NCBI GenBank assembly: GCA_937936325.1
Contig: CALGWV010000018.1
Span: 1 to 45,883 of the forward strand
DNA length: 45,883 bases
Direction: 5' to 3'
Source of the DNA: an uncultured Bdellovibrionales bacterium
GTDB taxonomy: Bacteria > Bdellovibrionota > Bdellovibrionia > Bdellovibrionales > UBA1609
Part shown: piece by piece, positions 25,233 to 35,598 of the stretch
Layout: each line of letters opens with the position of its first letter
Position numbering within the stretch: position 1 is the first letter of the stretch
The notes under the pieces: model-generated
The model's database searches: none
What the model was told of the DNA's origin: nothing
Seen by the model: the letters and a program-made list of their open reading frames with translations, nothing else
Program-made: the position numbers and the translations under genes

Positions 25233-27239
25233 ATGTTCAAACTCAAGTCTAAATTTCAGCCCGCGGGAGATCAGCCTGGGGCCATCAAAGAAATCGTAGA
25301 AACCTACAAGCAAGGGCAAAGATTCCAAACTCTCTTAGGAGTCACTGGCTCTGGTAAAACTTTCACCATGGCCCATTGTATCGAGCAGCTCAAGATGCCT
25401 ACACTCATTATGGCTCCTAATAAAACTTTGGCGGCTCAGCTTTATGGTGAGTTTAAAGATTTTTTTCCGGAGAATGCCGTCGAGTACTTTGTCAGTTATT
25501 ACGATTACTATCAGCCAGAAGCTTTTATCCCATCTACAAATACTTTTATTGAAAAAGATTCTGCCATTAATGAGCAAATTGATCGCATGAGACATTCTGC
25601 CACTCGAAGTCTTTTGGAGCGTGAAGATGTGATTATAGTTTCCAGTGTATCCTGTATTTATGGACTTGGTTCTCCAGAAGAGTATTTAAATCAAGTGGTC
25701 ACTGTTGAGGTGAATCAGCAGATGACCCGAGATCAATTTTTAAAAGAGTTGGTTCGGGTGCAGTACAAAAGACAAGACGTGGATTTTGATCGAGGCTGTT
25801 TTCGTGTGCGAGGAGATAGAGTAGAGATTCACCCTCCCTATGAAGAAGAGATTGTGATCCGAGTGGAGTTCTTTGGAAATTTTATTGAAGAGATCACCCT
25901 GGTCGATCCTGTCAGAATGACACCCCTAAAATCCTTACGAAAAGCATCTGTATATCCGGCCAGCCACTATGTGACCTCAGATGAAAAAATGAAACAGGCT
26001 ATGAGTGATATTCGTGAAGAGCTCAGACATAGACTTAATGAGCTTGAAGCTGCAGGTAAAATGTTAGAGGCCGAGCGCTTAAACAAGCGCACACAGTTTG
26101 ATTTAGAGATGATGCTCGAGATGGGGTTTTGCCCTGGGATTGAAAACTACTCCAGGCATATGACAAGACAACAAGCCGGTGAAGCTCCGCCGACTTTAAT
26201 AGAATACTTCCCTAAAAAGTTTTTAACTCTAATTGATGAGTCCCATGTGACCGTCCCCCAGGTGGGGGGAATGTATCGTGGAGATCGGGCCCGAAAGTCT
26301 ACTCTTGTGGAGCATGGTTTTAGGCTTCCGTCAGCTCTTGATAATCGACCTCTTAACTTTGAAGAATTTGAAAAACTCAATGATCATGTTCTCTATGTTT
26401 CAGCCACACCTGGTGATTATGAAAAAAATAAAACCGGGGGGCAAATTGTAGAGCAGATCATTCGACCCACTGGTTTGCTAGATCCTGAGATAGAAGTGCG
26501 ACCTGCTACGGGCCAAGTTAAAGATGTCTTAGGTGAAATCAAAAAGGTGGTCGCTCAAAATTTTAGAGTTTTGGTCACCACTTTAACTAAAAAGAGTTCT
26601 GAGGATTTAACTCAATATCTCAACCAACACGGGGTTCAGGTGCGCTACCTGCATAGTGATATTAAAACTGTGGAACGCACTGAAATTTTAAGAGATTTAA
26701 GGCTTGGGGTTTTTGATGTGCTTGTGGGAATCAACCTCTTGCGTGAAGGCTTAGATCTCCCTGAGGTCAGTCTTGTTGCCATCTTAGATGCAGACAAAGA
26801 AGGTTTTTTAAGATCAAAGCGTTCTTTGGTTCAGACCATTGGGCGTGCCGCTCGAAATGAACAGGGGCGAGTGATCCTCTATGCTGACAAGATCACCGAG
26901 TCTATGGAGTACGCCATGAGTGAAACCTCAAGAAGGCGGAAGCTCCAAATAAAGTATAATATAGATCATGGGATGACCCCCAAAACTATTATACGTCCTG
27001 TGAAAGAAGGTTTGCTCGAGATGTACTCCGCTGCCGTTGACCCTGATGAGAGCCTCCAGGTTTTAAAAAATAAGGTGCAGCAATACAGAGATCAAAAAGG
27101 AGGGCTGCCAAAAGAAATCACTAAGCTTAAGAAAAAAATGAAAAAAGCCTCTGAAGAGCTGGAGTTTGAGGTCGCTGCTAATATTAGAGATGAAATCAAA
27201 CGCCTGCAGCTCATGGATATGGAACTGGCTGGGGATTAG
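25233..27239 (+). CDS. uvrB: UvrABC excinuclease subunit B
   Basis: The helicase-like damage-verification subunit of nucleotide excision repair. It shows Walker A GVTGSGKT at residues 36-43, the beta-hairpin YYDYYQPEAFIP, DESHVTVPQVGGM, the helicase motif IGRAARNEQGRVI, and a C-terminal UVR motif (ELEFEVAANIRDEIKRLQ) that contacts UvrC. The ATG at 25233 gives the usual N-terminus FKLKSKFQPAGDQPGAI; the track's GTG at 25206 adds nine residues. uvrC lies 0.7 kb downstream and a uvrA-like gene at the window's end. Confidence 0.96.
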   Translation: MFKLKSKFQPAGDQPGAIKEIVETYKQGQRFQTLLGVTGSGKTFTMAHCIEQLKMPTLIMAPNKTLAAQLYGEFKDFFPENAVEYFVSYYDYYQPEAFIPSTNTFIEKDSAINEQIDRMRHSATRSLLEREDVIIVSSVSCIYGLGSPEEYLNQVVTVEVNQQMTRDQFLKELVRVQYKRQDVDFDRGCFRVRGDRVEIHPPYEEEIVIRVEFFGNFIEEITLVDPVRMTPLKSLRKASVYPASHYVTSDEKMKQAMSDIREELRHRLNELEAAGKMLEAERLNKRTQFDLEMMLEMGFCPGIENYSRHMTRQQAGEAPPTLIEYFPKKFLTLIDESHVTVPQVGGMYRGDRARKSTLVEHGFRLPSALDNRPLNFEEFEKLNDHVLYVSATPGDYEKNKTGGQIVEQIIRPTGLLDPEIEVRPATGQVKDVLGEIKKVVAQNFRVLVTTLTKKSSEDLTQYLNQHGVQVRYLHSDIKTVERTEILRDLRLGVFDVLVGINLLREGLDLPEVSLVAILDADKEGFLRSKRSLVQTIGRAARNEQGRVILYADKITESMEYAMSETSRRRKLQIKYNIDHGMTPKTIIRPVKEGLLEMYSAAVDPDESLQVLKNKVQQYRDQKGGLPKEITKLKKKMKKASEELEFEVAANIRDEIKRLQLMDMELAGD

Positions 27240-27448
27240 CTAAAGGTGAGAAGAAAGTCTTATTTAAAATATGATTTTGCACATTAATGTAAGTTATTGA
27301 TTTTCTTATGAAGTAATAGCTATATGGCCTTTGTTTCTTATCTCAGCCTATTAAAAAGTTAAGGTTTAGCCATTATACTTAGAAAAGTTGGATTTATGCC
27401 TGGAAGTAAGATATATCGAGAAGTATGACTAACAAAGGAGATCAGTCT

Positions 27449-27847
27449 ATGAAGTTATTATTATTTGTTACATTATTTATTTCGTCTCAAGTTTTTGCTG
27501 GTGTTGATGATTTAAAGATCATAACTATGGAAAAAATGACAAATGTGGATGAAAAAACAGTTGATATACCTGATTCTGTCACCAGACTCATTGTTAATGC
27601 TACTGTTGAAGTGGGAAACTGCTCTACGGAGCCTAAAATGTCTTTAACAATGGATGAGGACCGTAAAGTTTTAAAGGTATCTGCTAATGAAGGACATATA
27701 GCTTTCTCTTGTTTCAAAACAAATGAAACTCAAGAGCTTTCAGTTGCATTAGTTTATCTTTTGCCAGAAAGCGTAAAAAGCTCCGGGACTTTAAGTTTTA
27801 AGTTTTTGGGTGATAACTTTGTGGACGTGGAGTTCTTTTTTCTTTAA
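27449..27847 (+). CDS. Small secreted protein of unknown function
   Basis: No family recognised. The ATG at 27449 has AAAGGAG upstream, and KLLLFVTLFISSQVFA is a signal peptide; the track start at 27425 adds eight residues before it. The mature protein is about 115 aa, mostly beta-type, with two Cys (VGNCSTE, AFSCFKT) likely paired. A strong terminator follows, and a TATACT at 27374-27379 may be its -10 box, so it seems an independent transcript placed between uvrB and uvrC. Confidence 0.7.
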   Translation: MKLLLFVTLFISSQVFAGVDDLKIITMEKMTNVDEKTVDIPDSVTRLIVNATVEVGNCSTEPKMSLTMDEDRKVLKVSANEGHIAFSCFKTNETQELSVALVYLLPESVKSSGTLSFKFLGDNFVDVEFFFL

Positions 27848-27880
27848 TAATATTGTTTCATTATAATTATTTATAAACTC

Positions 27881-27917
27881 AAGGCGACGTGTGAAAACAC
27901 ATCGCCTTATTTTTTTG
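27881..27917 (+). terminator. Rho-independent terminator
   Basis: AAGGCGACGTGT, loop GAAA, ACACATCGCCTT with one C-A mismatch, then ATTTTTTT. It ends the small secreted-protein transcript. Confidence 0.9.
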
Positions 27918-27962
27918 TAAAATGGACTTTATGAAAAACAATATTTCAAAAATTAGGCTCAG

Positions 27963-29690
27963 ATGACTGGATCTCGAATTGAGGCTCCATCTTCAGACCT
28001 CGATACACTTAAAATTCTTGCTAAGACCTTTCCAAAATCCCCAGGTGTTTATCTCATGAAAAACCATGCCGAAGTGGTCATTTATGTGGGTAAAGCTAAA
28101 AATTTAAAAAATCGAGTGAGTAGTTATTTTACAGGTATTAAAAATTTACCTTCAAAAGTAAAACATCTAGTTAAAAAAATTGTACATATTGATTATATGG
28201 TGACTGAAACTGAGGTTGAGGCTTTCTTACTTGAGGCGTCTTTAATTAAAAAATATCGCCCTAGATATAATATCCGACTTAAAGACGATAAGGCCTATCC
28301 CTATATTAAATATACTAAAAACGAAACCTACCCACGCCTTCTCATGAGTCGAAAGGTTAAAAATGATGGGGCTCTTTATTTTGGTCCTTATATTAGTGGT
28401 TATCATGTACGCGAGATGATTCAGTTTTTAAATCAAACCTACAAAGTGCGTGATTGTAGTAATGGATTTATGAAAATTCGTAAGCGCCCCTGTCTCACCC
28501 ATGAGATCGATGCCTGTGAGGCCCCTTGTGTAGATTTGGTTTCTAAAAAAAAATACACAAGCACCACCTTAAAAGCTGTAAAGTTTTTAGAAGGTGAGGA
28601 TCCTAAAATTCAAAAACTCATTGAAAAAAAGATGCTTAAAGCGGCGTCTCAAGAAGACTTTGAAACCGCAGCCATTTTAAGGGATCGCCTCACCTCGATT
28701 GAGCATTTGATGGAGAAACAAATTGTAGTGGGTTCTACTAAAGATGCAGATCGTGATGTCTTAGTGGTTGTGGAAGACGAAGACTCGCTTCTTTTAGAGT
28801 TTTTATTTTATAGAGCCGGTCGAGTCACTGGTTTTAAGAATCACTTTTTAACCCATAGGCAAAGGGGGGTTGAGGACCATGATTTAAGAGCCTGGCTCGT
28901 CTCCTTTTTAAATCAATATTATATGGATCAGATGATTCCCAAAAGAATCTGCCTTCCTATGGATTTGGGGCCGGAGCTCACAGCACTCTTGAAAAATGTT
29001 TTAGAAGCTCGTTTGGAAGCTCCAGTCTGGGTGTCTGCTGAAAAAGACCAGGTGGATTTAAAGCTCTATGAACTTTGTGAAAAAAATGCTCTCAAACACC
29101 TGAGTGACCAAAAAAATAAGCAAAGCCAAAAAGATCAAGGGCTCATGGATATCAAAAATAAATTGAACTTGCCTGATTTACCCAGTCGCATTGAATGCTA
29201 TGATATCTCTCACTTTCAAGGAGAGGAGACTGTAGGGTCCCAAGTCGTCTTCCAAGAGGGGTGGCCGAGTCGTGCTGATTATCGTAGGTATATTATTCGC
29301 ACAGTGAAGAACATAGATGACTATGAGTCTATGCGTGAGGTTTTAAAAAGGCGTTTTGCACATACAGAGTATAATGATCCTCAGATGATTTTAATAGATG
29401 GGGGTAAGGGGCAGCTCAAACGCGCCCTCAAAGCCCTTTCTGAAATGGGAAGGTCAGACATTCCTGTTGTAGGTATCGCTAAGGCTCGAACTCAAGGTCC
29501 GTTCAGCGACACTGAAGTCCATGGCACTCAAGAGCGATTTTACTTGCCCAACCAATTAAACCCTATCACTTTTCCCGCAAACTCAGAGGCTTTCAGGATA
29601 CTCACAAGCCTCAGAGACGAGGCCCATCGTTTCGCCATCACTCTCCACAGAAAACGTCGGGACGAAGCCCGTTTTCTTAGTTCTGACTAG
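27963..29690 (+). CDS. uvrC: UvrABC excinuclease subunit C
   Basis: The dual-incision nuclease of nucleotide excision repair. The N-terminal GIY-YIG domain is PGVYLMKNHAEVVIYVGKAK, with the following KNRVSSYF helix and the catalytic Glu region VTETEVEAFLLEASLIK. A UVR motif for UvrB binding is EDFETAAILRDRLTSIE near 235. The C-terminal RNase-H-like domain has IECYDISHFQGEETVGS and LIDGGKGQL. At 575 aa it is slightly short of E. coli (610); a complete C-terminal HhH2 domain is not evident and may be reduced. Confidence 0.95.
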   Translation: MTGSRIEAPSSDLDTLKILAKTFPKSPGVYLMKNHAEVVIYVGKAKNLKNRVSSYFTGIKNLPSKVKHLVKKIVHIDYMVTETEVEAFLLEASLIKKYRPRYNIRLKDDKAYPYIKYTKNETYPRLLMSRKVKNDGALYFGPYISGYHVREMIQFLNQTYKVRDCSNGFMKIRKRPCLTHEIDACEAPCVDLVSKKKYTSTTLKAVKFLEGEDPKIQKLIEKKMLKAASQEDFETAAILRDRLTSIEHLMEKQIVVGSTKDADRDVLVVVEDEDSLLLEFLFYRAGRVTGFKNHFLTHRQRGVEDHDLRAWLVSFLNQYYMDQMIPKRICLPMDLGPELTALLKNVLEARLEAPVWVSAEKDQVDLKLYELCEKNALKHLSDQKNKQSQKDQGLMDIKNKLNLPDLPSRIECYDISHFQGEETVGSQVVFQEGWPSRADYRRYIIRTVKNIDDYESMREVLKRRFAHTEYNDPQMILIDGGKGQLKRALKALSEMGRSDIPVVGIAKARTQGPFSDTEVHGTQERFYLPNQLNPITFPANSEAFRILTSLRDEAHRFAITLHRKRRDEARFLSSD

Positions 29691-29753
29691 AGCATTCAGT
29701 TGCTCCATTTTTCTTCGCAGATGCCGTCTATATAAAGATATTTTTGCCCAAAC

Positions 29754-31469
29754 ATGAGCCCTCTTAGAAACACCCTTTTTCCATATTCCCTAGCTATTTT
29801 CAGCAGACCCATTAAAGTGGCACTTGTGTACCGTCTAATTATACTATTTTGTTTTACTCTACCTCCTCTTAGCTGGGGTAAGGAGATTTTAGTCACCGAT
29901 AGCCCCATCGAAGAACCCTTGTCTGCTTTGCCTGGAGATTCTTTTTTTGAGAATGAAGCCCTTTGGTTTATGGGGACAGGGGCTTATGGTGAAGGGCGAT
30001 GGCTGATACCTGGGTTTGAGCCTAAGGATTTAAGCCTCAGCTATAAGGGGCTTCCTTTAAATGATATTACGAGTCCGAACGGAGCTGTCTCCTCAAATCA
30101 TATGCTTGTCACTGGAAATTTAAGCCCTAAAAAACTGGGTTTGGGTGAGATCTTAAACTACGAGCTTATTTCGACCTATTCTAAAAGCTTTAAGGGGGCT
30201 TTGAATTTAGGGAACTTTCTCCATCGTTCGCTCTATTTGTCTATAGCTTCGAGAACTTCTAAATGGAAAATCCATTATGCTTCTGAGCAACAAGCGAGTC
30301 GTGCTCAAGCAGGAGTGGAAAGCGAAAATTATCAAAACTTGCATTTAGAGTGGGACCAAAAAATTATAAATCATTCTAAATATTTATGGGAGACAAAGCT
30401 GAGTTTCAATATTTTAGATCAAGATTTGGATGCCTATGGGGCCACTGGGGCTATTGATGATGAGGATGCCCACCAAAAAGAGTTTCAAGCTTTTTTTGCA
30501 ACACACTTTGAAGCCAAGATAACTAATAAGATTAAAGCCTCTGTAGGACAGTCTCTCAATTTGAATTCAAGAGAGTATATCAATGAAAGCGATGCCTTAA
30601 ATCCCTTCGGTGAAGGTGAGATGTTTTGGAATGGTTTCAGACATTATCAAAAGTGGGAACTGAAGAGGAGCGGGGGTGGGGGCGAGCTTGGAGTAGGTTT
30701 TAATTTGGATTTCCAAAGCCTTCAAGATAAAAATAATTCTGAAAGTCTTTGGGAGGGAACTCCTCAAGTTCAATTTTTGATACATGATTTTATGAACACA
30801 GAGTTTCAAAGCCAGTGGTCCTATGTGTTTGGTCTTCGGCAGTTTAATTATTCTTTGAGTGCTCAAACTCACCTATCTCCTGAGTTCGTATTGATGGGAG
30901 ACTATCAAAGTCAGGGGCGGGCCCCTAGTTTATACCAAAATAGTTTGGCCTCTTCAGAACTCACTGCGGAAAAAGTAGATCTGGTAAGGCTTGGTGCAAA
31001 ACTCTTATTTGATTCTCAAAATTTTTTAGAGTTGAAGTATCAAAGACGAAACGAAACAAACCCCATTGATTATGTTTTTACTTCAGGTGAGTTTAGAACG
31101 ACAAACTCTGATGAAACACAGATTAAAAATAGTGTTTTGGTTCAATTTCAATTTCATACTCAAAAGCTTATGCGTTTGAGTCTTTTGGGTGCTTATAATT
31201 TTAATCCTCAAAAAGCTTTTGAGGCTAGGTTTTACTTAAAAACAGGTCTAACTTGGAGAATGAACAATAGGCTCATAATGGGTTTCGAGACAAAATCTTT
31301 ATTTTCTTATCGGGATGTTCAAAAGAATTTGATTCCATACTATTTAGAAGATAAGTGGAGCCTCCGGTGGAAAAATGCAGAGCTGCAGCTTAAAAACCTT
31401 ATTAACTCCCCTTCTTTTGAAAAGGGGCTCAACCGCCAAACACGAGTGCACTTTTTGTATCACTTTTGA
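29754..31469 (+). CDS. TonB-dependent-receptor-like outer-membrane protein
   Basis: Signal-like LIILFCFTLPPLSWG is preceded by an unusually long 35-residue leader in the track start; a GTG inside (IKVALVYRL) would give a normal signal peptide. A short plug-like segment follows (FEPKDLSLSYKGLPLNDIT), and then strands typical of a BtuB-class barrel: GDYQSQGRAPSLYQNS corresponds to the fRaPs.yeLy region and the chain ends FLYHF. At 571 aa with a reduced plug and no clear TonB box, it may be a degenerate receptor. The substrate is not inferable. Confidence 0.65.
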   Translation: MSPLRNTLFPYSLAIFSRPIKVALVYRLIILFCFTLPPLSWGKEILVTDSPIEEPLSALPGDSFFENEALWFMGTGAYGEGRWLIPGFEPKDLSLSYKGLPLNDITSPNGAVSSNHMLVTGNLSPKKLGLGEILNYELISTYSKSFKGALNLGNFLHRSLYLSIASRTSKWKIHYASEQQASRAQAGVESENYQNLHLEWDQKIINHSKYLWETKLSFNILDQDLDAYGATGAIDDEDAHQKEFQAFFATHFEAKITNKIKASVGQSLNLNSREYINESDALNPFGEGEMFWNGFRHYQKWELKRSGGGGELGVGFNLDFQSLQDKNNSESLWEGTPQVQFLIHDFMNTEFQSQWSYVFGLRQFNYSLSAQTHLSPEFVLMGDYQSQGRAPSLYQNSLASSELTAEKVDLVRLGAKLLFDSQNFLELKYQRRNETNPIDYVFTSGEFRTTNSDETQIKNSVLVQFQFHTQKLMRLSLLGAYNFNPQKAFEARFYLKTGLTWRMNNRLIMGFETKSLFSYRDVQKNLIPYYLEDKWSLRWKNAELQLKNLINSPSFEKGLNRQTRVHFLYHF

Positions 31470-31538
31470 AAGACTAGACCTAAGGCATAGGTTTTGTTTT
31501 CTTTGATAAAGACTGTAAAATAAAGTTTTGGGGGAATA

Positions 31539-33806
31539 TTGAAAGTTTTAGTGGTTTTGTGTCTTATTTTCTTGGCTTATCAGGCTCATGCTGAACGTCA
31601 GCCCGATCAAGTTAAGCCGGCAATTCAAAACGCAACAGTCCCCTTTTCTTTGAGCTTGAATCACGCTTCTTTTCTAAATGCAGTAAAAAGTTTCGAAAAA
31701 GCTGACCTTAAAGCGGCGAAAGAAGTTTTCTTGCAGATCAACTCCCAGGCCCATCCTCTTAAAGCTCATTTGCATTTTTATTTAGCGAAAATCTACCTTC
31801 AAGAGCAGCAATATTCTAAGGCCGAAGTGTCATTTAAGTTGGCCCTGGATTCAGAGCCTAATTTTAATATTCGAAGACAAAGTCATAAAGGTCTAGGGGA
31901 CACCTATCGCCTCAGGAGGTTCCACACTGAAGCCTACAGTTCCTATAAAAAAGCTTTCAAACATTTTTATTTGCCTGAAGAAAAAAAAGAACTGTTAGTC
32001 TTACTCTTAGATCAAGCCCTTATTGTTAAGAAAAAAGAAAGTTGTAAATGGTTCACTTCACTTTTTGTAAATCACCCTGTGACAACGGGTAAAGATTTCG
32101 AGAGAGATTTAAAATCTTGGACCTTAGATTCGAAAACATGGACCCTGAATGCAAGGCCTATTAATTGTCCTGTGAGAGTTTCTCAAATAAAAAGAAGGAT
32201 GAAGAACTTTATCTGGAATGGTATTAAAGATAAACCTTTGATATCACTTTCTTATTATTATAAGACACACCCTCAACATAAGATTGAGCTTGAAACATCA
32301 AGGCTCTTGGCAATGTCTGAGCCTGATCAAGCATTTAAACTTTATAATGAAAACTATAAATATAATTACGAAGAACTTTATAATTTTTATGTTGCCAGCT
32401 CGAGAGCAGACAAGTATCTCGAAGCTGAGAAAATGATTAAAAAAATTCAAAAACTCAAGGGCTTAAGCCGTTCCCGTATTCAGAAGACCAAACTCCACGA
32501 GGGTTTTTTGCACTATGAATTTGGCAGTTATAAAAAAGCAGCGCAGAGATTTAAAGAATACCTAAAGTATGGTCGTGGAGCTAGAAACTATGGAGATGCC
32601 CTCTGGTATGAGGCCTGGACCACATATTTGAGTGGAAATTTTAACAAAAGCCAAACTTTGTTTTCAAATTATTTAAAAGCTGTTCAAAAAAAGAAACGCT
32701 ATAAATCCAGGGATCGATACTCTCCAGATCGCTTGAAATATTGGTTAGCTAAAAGTCACCAAAATCTAAAGCAAACAACCAAAGCTAAAGAGATTTACTC
32801 TTCCATTAACAAGGATACCTATTACATTAATTTAGCTCGTGAACAGATCCAAAAAATAAACTCTATTTACCCTAAATCCACTTTACCTTGGGGCAATGAG
32901 CTCGTTGTAGATCATTCTACTTACGCTCGGATTTTAGATCTTTGGACAGAAAATAAAAAAGAAGAGCTATACTCATTAGTTCAGAGCTTCTATAAGTCAG
33001 CCAAAGATGTCTCGGCACTTAAGAGAGCTAAACTCTTAAACGGATTAGGTTTAGGGGAGATGGCCTACTGGGAAGTTTATGATTTAGCCCAGAATTCAAA
33101 GTCCTACTACCAGAGGTTAGGAGTGGCATGGCTTTATGAGCAAGCGGGGCGTTTGGACCGTAGGTCAAGAACTCTGACAGGTTTATTGTCAGAGTTAAAA
33201 TTAGAGCTAAAAAGTGAAACTTTAAAAAAATATTGGCTTTTGGCCCATCCCAAAAACCATGACTCTTTAGTGAATAAAATTTCAAAAATAAATGAGCTCA
33301 GTCCTAATTTTGTTCACGGCCTCATGAGAAGCGAGAGTTTTTATAATCCTAAGGCCCACTCTTCTGTTGGAGCTCGTGGGCTAATGCAGCTCATGCCGGC
33401 TACAGCCAAAGAGCTTATGAGGTTGCTTGGACAAGAAGATGATATTGAGTCTAAGGATTTATATGACCCTTTTGTAAATGTGTTCTTAGGGGGGAGTTAC
33501 CTGGGGCGTATCAGTAAACAGTTTAATGCTTCAGAACTTCTCATGGCGGCCAGTTACAATGCCGGACCCCATAGAGCCAATTGGTGGCTGTATCGATTTG
33601 GTCAGCTTAAAAAAGATGAGTTTGTCGAGCATATTTTGTTCACAGAAACTAGAAATTACGTCAAGAAAGTCATCAAAACGAGGTGGATTTATGATGAGCT
33701 CTATAATTCAAAAAGGGGTTCCTCCAAAAACACATTTGCAGGTTTAATGGAAAATTTCGAAATTCAACGTAACAGAACCCCCTCTTTCAAAGAGTCCTGG
33801 AACTAA
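31539..33806 (+). CDS. slt: Soluble lytic murein transglycosylase, Slt70-like
   Basis: A periplasmic enzyme cleaving peptidoglycan glycan strands to 1,6-anhydro-MurNAc ends. The TTG start follows GGGGGAA; KVLVVLCLIFLAYQAHA is a signal peptide. Residues about 45-560 form alpha-helical TPR-like repeats making the superhelical ring (AEVSFKLALDSEPNF, AAQRFKEYLKYGRG). The C-terminal GH23 domain holds catalytic E599 in MRSESFYNPKAHSSVGARG, then GLMQLMPATAKEL, AASYNAGPHR and ETRNYVKKV. The length of 755 aa is somewhat above E. coli Slt70. Confidence 0.93.
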   Translation: MKVLVVLCLIFLAYQAHAERQPDQVKPAIQNATVPFSLSLNHASFLNAVKSFEKADLKAAKEVFLQINSQAHPLKAHLHFYLAKIYLQEQQYSKAEVSFKLALDSEPNFNIRRQSHKGLGDTYRLRRFHTEAYSSYKKAFKHFYLPEEKKELLVLLLDQALIVKKKESCKWFTSLFVNHPVTTGKDFERDLKSWTLDSKTWTLNARPINCPVRVSQIKRRMKNFIWNGIKDKPLISLSYYYKTHPQHKIELETSRLLAMSEPDQAFKLYNENYKYNYEELYNFYVASSRADKYLEAEKMIKKIQKLKGLSRSRIQKTKLHEGFLHYEFGSYKKAAQRFKEYLKYGRGARNYGDALWYEAWTTYLSGNFNKSQTLFSNYLKAVQKKKRYKSRDRYSPDRLKYWLAKSHQNLKQTTKAKEIYSSINKDTYYINLAREQIQKINSIYPKSTLPWGNELVVDHSTYARILDLWTENKKEELYSLVQSFYKSAKDVSALKRAKLLNGLGLGEMAYWEVYDLAQNSKSYYQRLGVAWLYEQAGRLDRRSRTLTGLLSELKLELKSETLKKYWLLAHPKNHDSLVNKISKINELSPNFVHGLMRSESFYNPKAHSSVGARGLMQLMPATAKELMRLLGQEDDIESKDLYDPFVNVFLGGSYLGRISKQFNASELLMAASYNAGPHRANWWLYRFGQLKKDEFVEHILFTETRNYVKKVIKTRWIYDELYNSKRGSSKNTFAGLMENFEIQRNRTPSFKESWN

Positions 33807-34005
33807 ATCATCCAGAAATACGCATTGAGCTTAACGCAACGAAATTTGTGGGATCCTATTATATTCGCTAGCATTTTGACTATTCCTGGGGACTTTCATT
33901 TCAAATTTAAATTTTTGATGAGTTTAAACTCCCTTCAGATGGAATTGCCCATGCTAGAGGAGCCATTTTGATTTCTCAATAGCATTTAAAAAATATCATG
34001 GAGCT

Positions 34006-35598
34006 ATGAGAGTGATCTTAAACAAGTTTCTTCAATATTTTGTAATATGTTTGACGTTATTTTCTTGTCAAAAAAAACCATCAGGTGAGTATGGGCTGGA
34101 TCCATCAGATACATTGAGGATCGCCTTTGGGGCAGAACCCCCGACGTTGGATTGGAATAAATCCTCTGACACCACTTCATCATCAGTCATTGATAACCTC
34201 ATGGACGGGTTGGTTGTTTTTGAATACTTAGACAATAAAATTAATTTAGGCGCGGGCTTAGCCACGAATTGGGAAGGCTCCCAAAAGAACACAGTATGGA
34301 AATTCCAAATTCGAAAAAATGTTCAATGGGAAGACGGCCAGCCTTTTGAACCCAGTCAGGTGATCGATGGATGGCAGCGACTCTTGGATCCTAAGACAGC
34401 CTCGCCTTATGCTTACTTCTTGTTTGGGATTCAAGGGGCTGAAGATTATAATAGTGGTAAGATTAAAGATTTCTCTAAAGTGGGAGTGAAGCTCAAGGGG
34501 CATGAGCTCCAGGTGAAGTTAAACAACTCTATGTATTTTCCCTACGCATTAACTCATACCTCAACCTACCCTGTGCGCAAAGATCTTATTGCAAAATACG
34601 GTGAAGATAAGTGGATGCAAGCTGGAAACTTTGTAGGCCTAGGGGCCTATAGTTTGAAACGCTGGGATCATGATAAAGTCATTATTTTAAAAGCAAATCC
34701 TAAGTATTATGGAACAGCTCCAAAAACGCCAAATATTTTGGGCTATATTATAACTGATGTGAACACTCAACTGAATATGTTTAATGCTGGTCAAATTGAT
34801 GTGTTAGATTCGGTTCCGTCGGTACAACTTAGAGAGCTCAAAAAACGAAGTGACTTTGTGGAATACGGGATTTTGTCTTCATACTATTTTGGCTTTAATA
34901 CGCAAATTGAACCTACAAATAATCCTCTTGTCCGTAGAGCCATTGCCCATGCCATTGATCGCACTAAAGTGACGCGCATGATGGCAGGAGGGCAAAAGCC
35001 TATGTCAGGTTGGATTCCTGAAGGCATACTGGCCCACGACCCAGAGGCGGGTTTAAAATTTGATCCAGTGAAAGCTAAAGACCTCTTAAAGCAAGCGGGC
35101 TATGATGAGAGCAACCCTCTTCCGCCCATACAACTTTCGTTTAATACGAACCAAGATCACAAACGTATTATTGAAAATGTCCAATCACAAATTAAGAAAA
35201 ACTTAGGGGTTGAAATTCAAGTTCAAAATAATGAGTGGAAAGTATATCTTGGAAATTTAAAAGCTAAACCGACTCAGATCTACAGGATGGGTTGGGTGGC
35301 TGATTATCCTGACCCTCATAACTTTTACGAACTTATGACTTCAAAATCAGAAAACAATTACACGGGTTGGAAGAGCCCAAAATTTGATAAAGCCGTGGTT
35401 CAAGCCGTCAGTGCACCAACTGATGAGCAAAGGTTAAAGTACTATAAAGAGGCGTCAAAGCTTTTACTTGAAGAAGGGGTCTCGGTGATCCCCATGTTCT
35501 CAGGTGTAGCCCATAAACTGATTCACCCCAGTGTCATCTCATACCCCATGAATCCCATGTCCCAAAGGCGTTTAAAAAATGTGAGTCTACAAAGATGA
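34006..35598 (+). CDS. oppA: Peptide ABC transporter solute-binding lipoprotein (OppA type)
   Basis: An SBP family 5 protein. CLTLFSCQKK is a lipobox-type signal with Cys about 21 residues in, so the protein is anchored to a membrane facing the periplasm. Family segments include LRIAFGAEPPTLDWNKSSDT, YPVRKDLIAKYG, VRRAIAHAIDRTKV and YRMGWVADYPDPHNFYELM. The OppA label is by similarity; ligands could be oligopeptides or murein peptides. The stop overlaps the oppB start by four bases (ATGA), so the genes are translationally coupled. Confidence 0.9.
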   Translation: MRVILNKFLQYFVICLTLFSCQKKPSGEYGLDPSDTLRIAFGAEPPTLDWNKSSDTTSSSVIDNLMDGLVVFEYLDNKINLGAGLATNWEGSQKNTVWKFQIRKNVQWEDGQPFEPSQVIDGWQRLLDPKTASPYAYFLFGIQGAEDYNSGKIKDFSKVGVKLKGHELQVKLNNSMYFPYALTHTSTYPVRKDLIAKYGEDKWMQAGNFVGLGAYSLKRWDHDKVIILKANPKYYGTAPKTPNILGYIITDVNTQLNMFNAGQIDVLDSVPSVQLRELKKRSDFVEYGILSSYYFGFNTQIEPTNNPLVRRAIAHAIDRTKVTRMMAGGQKPMSGWIPEGILAHDPEAGLKFDPVKAKDLLKQAGYDESNPLPPIQLSFNTNQDHKRIIENVQSQIKKNLGVEIQVQNNEWKVYLGNLKAKPTQIYRMGWVADYPDPHNFYELMTSKSENNYTGWKSPKFDKAVVQAVSAPTDEQRLKYYKEASKLLLEEGVSVIPMFSGVAHKLIHPSVISYPMNPMSQRRLKNVSLQR

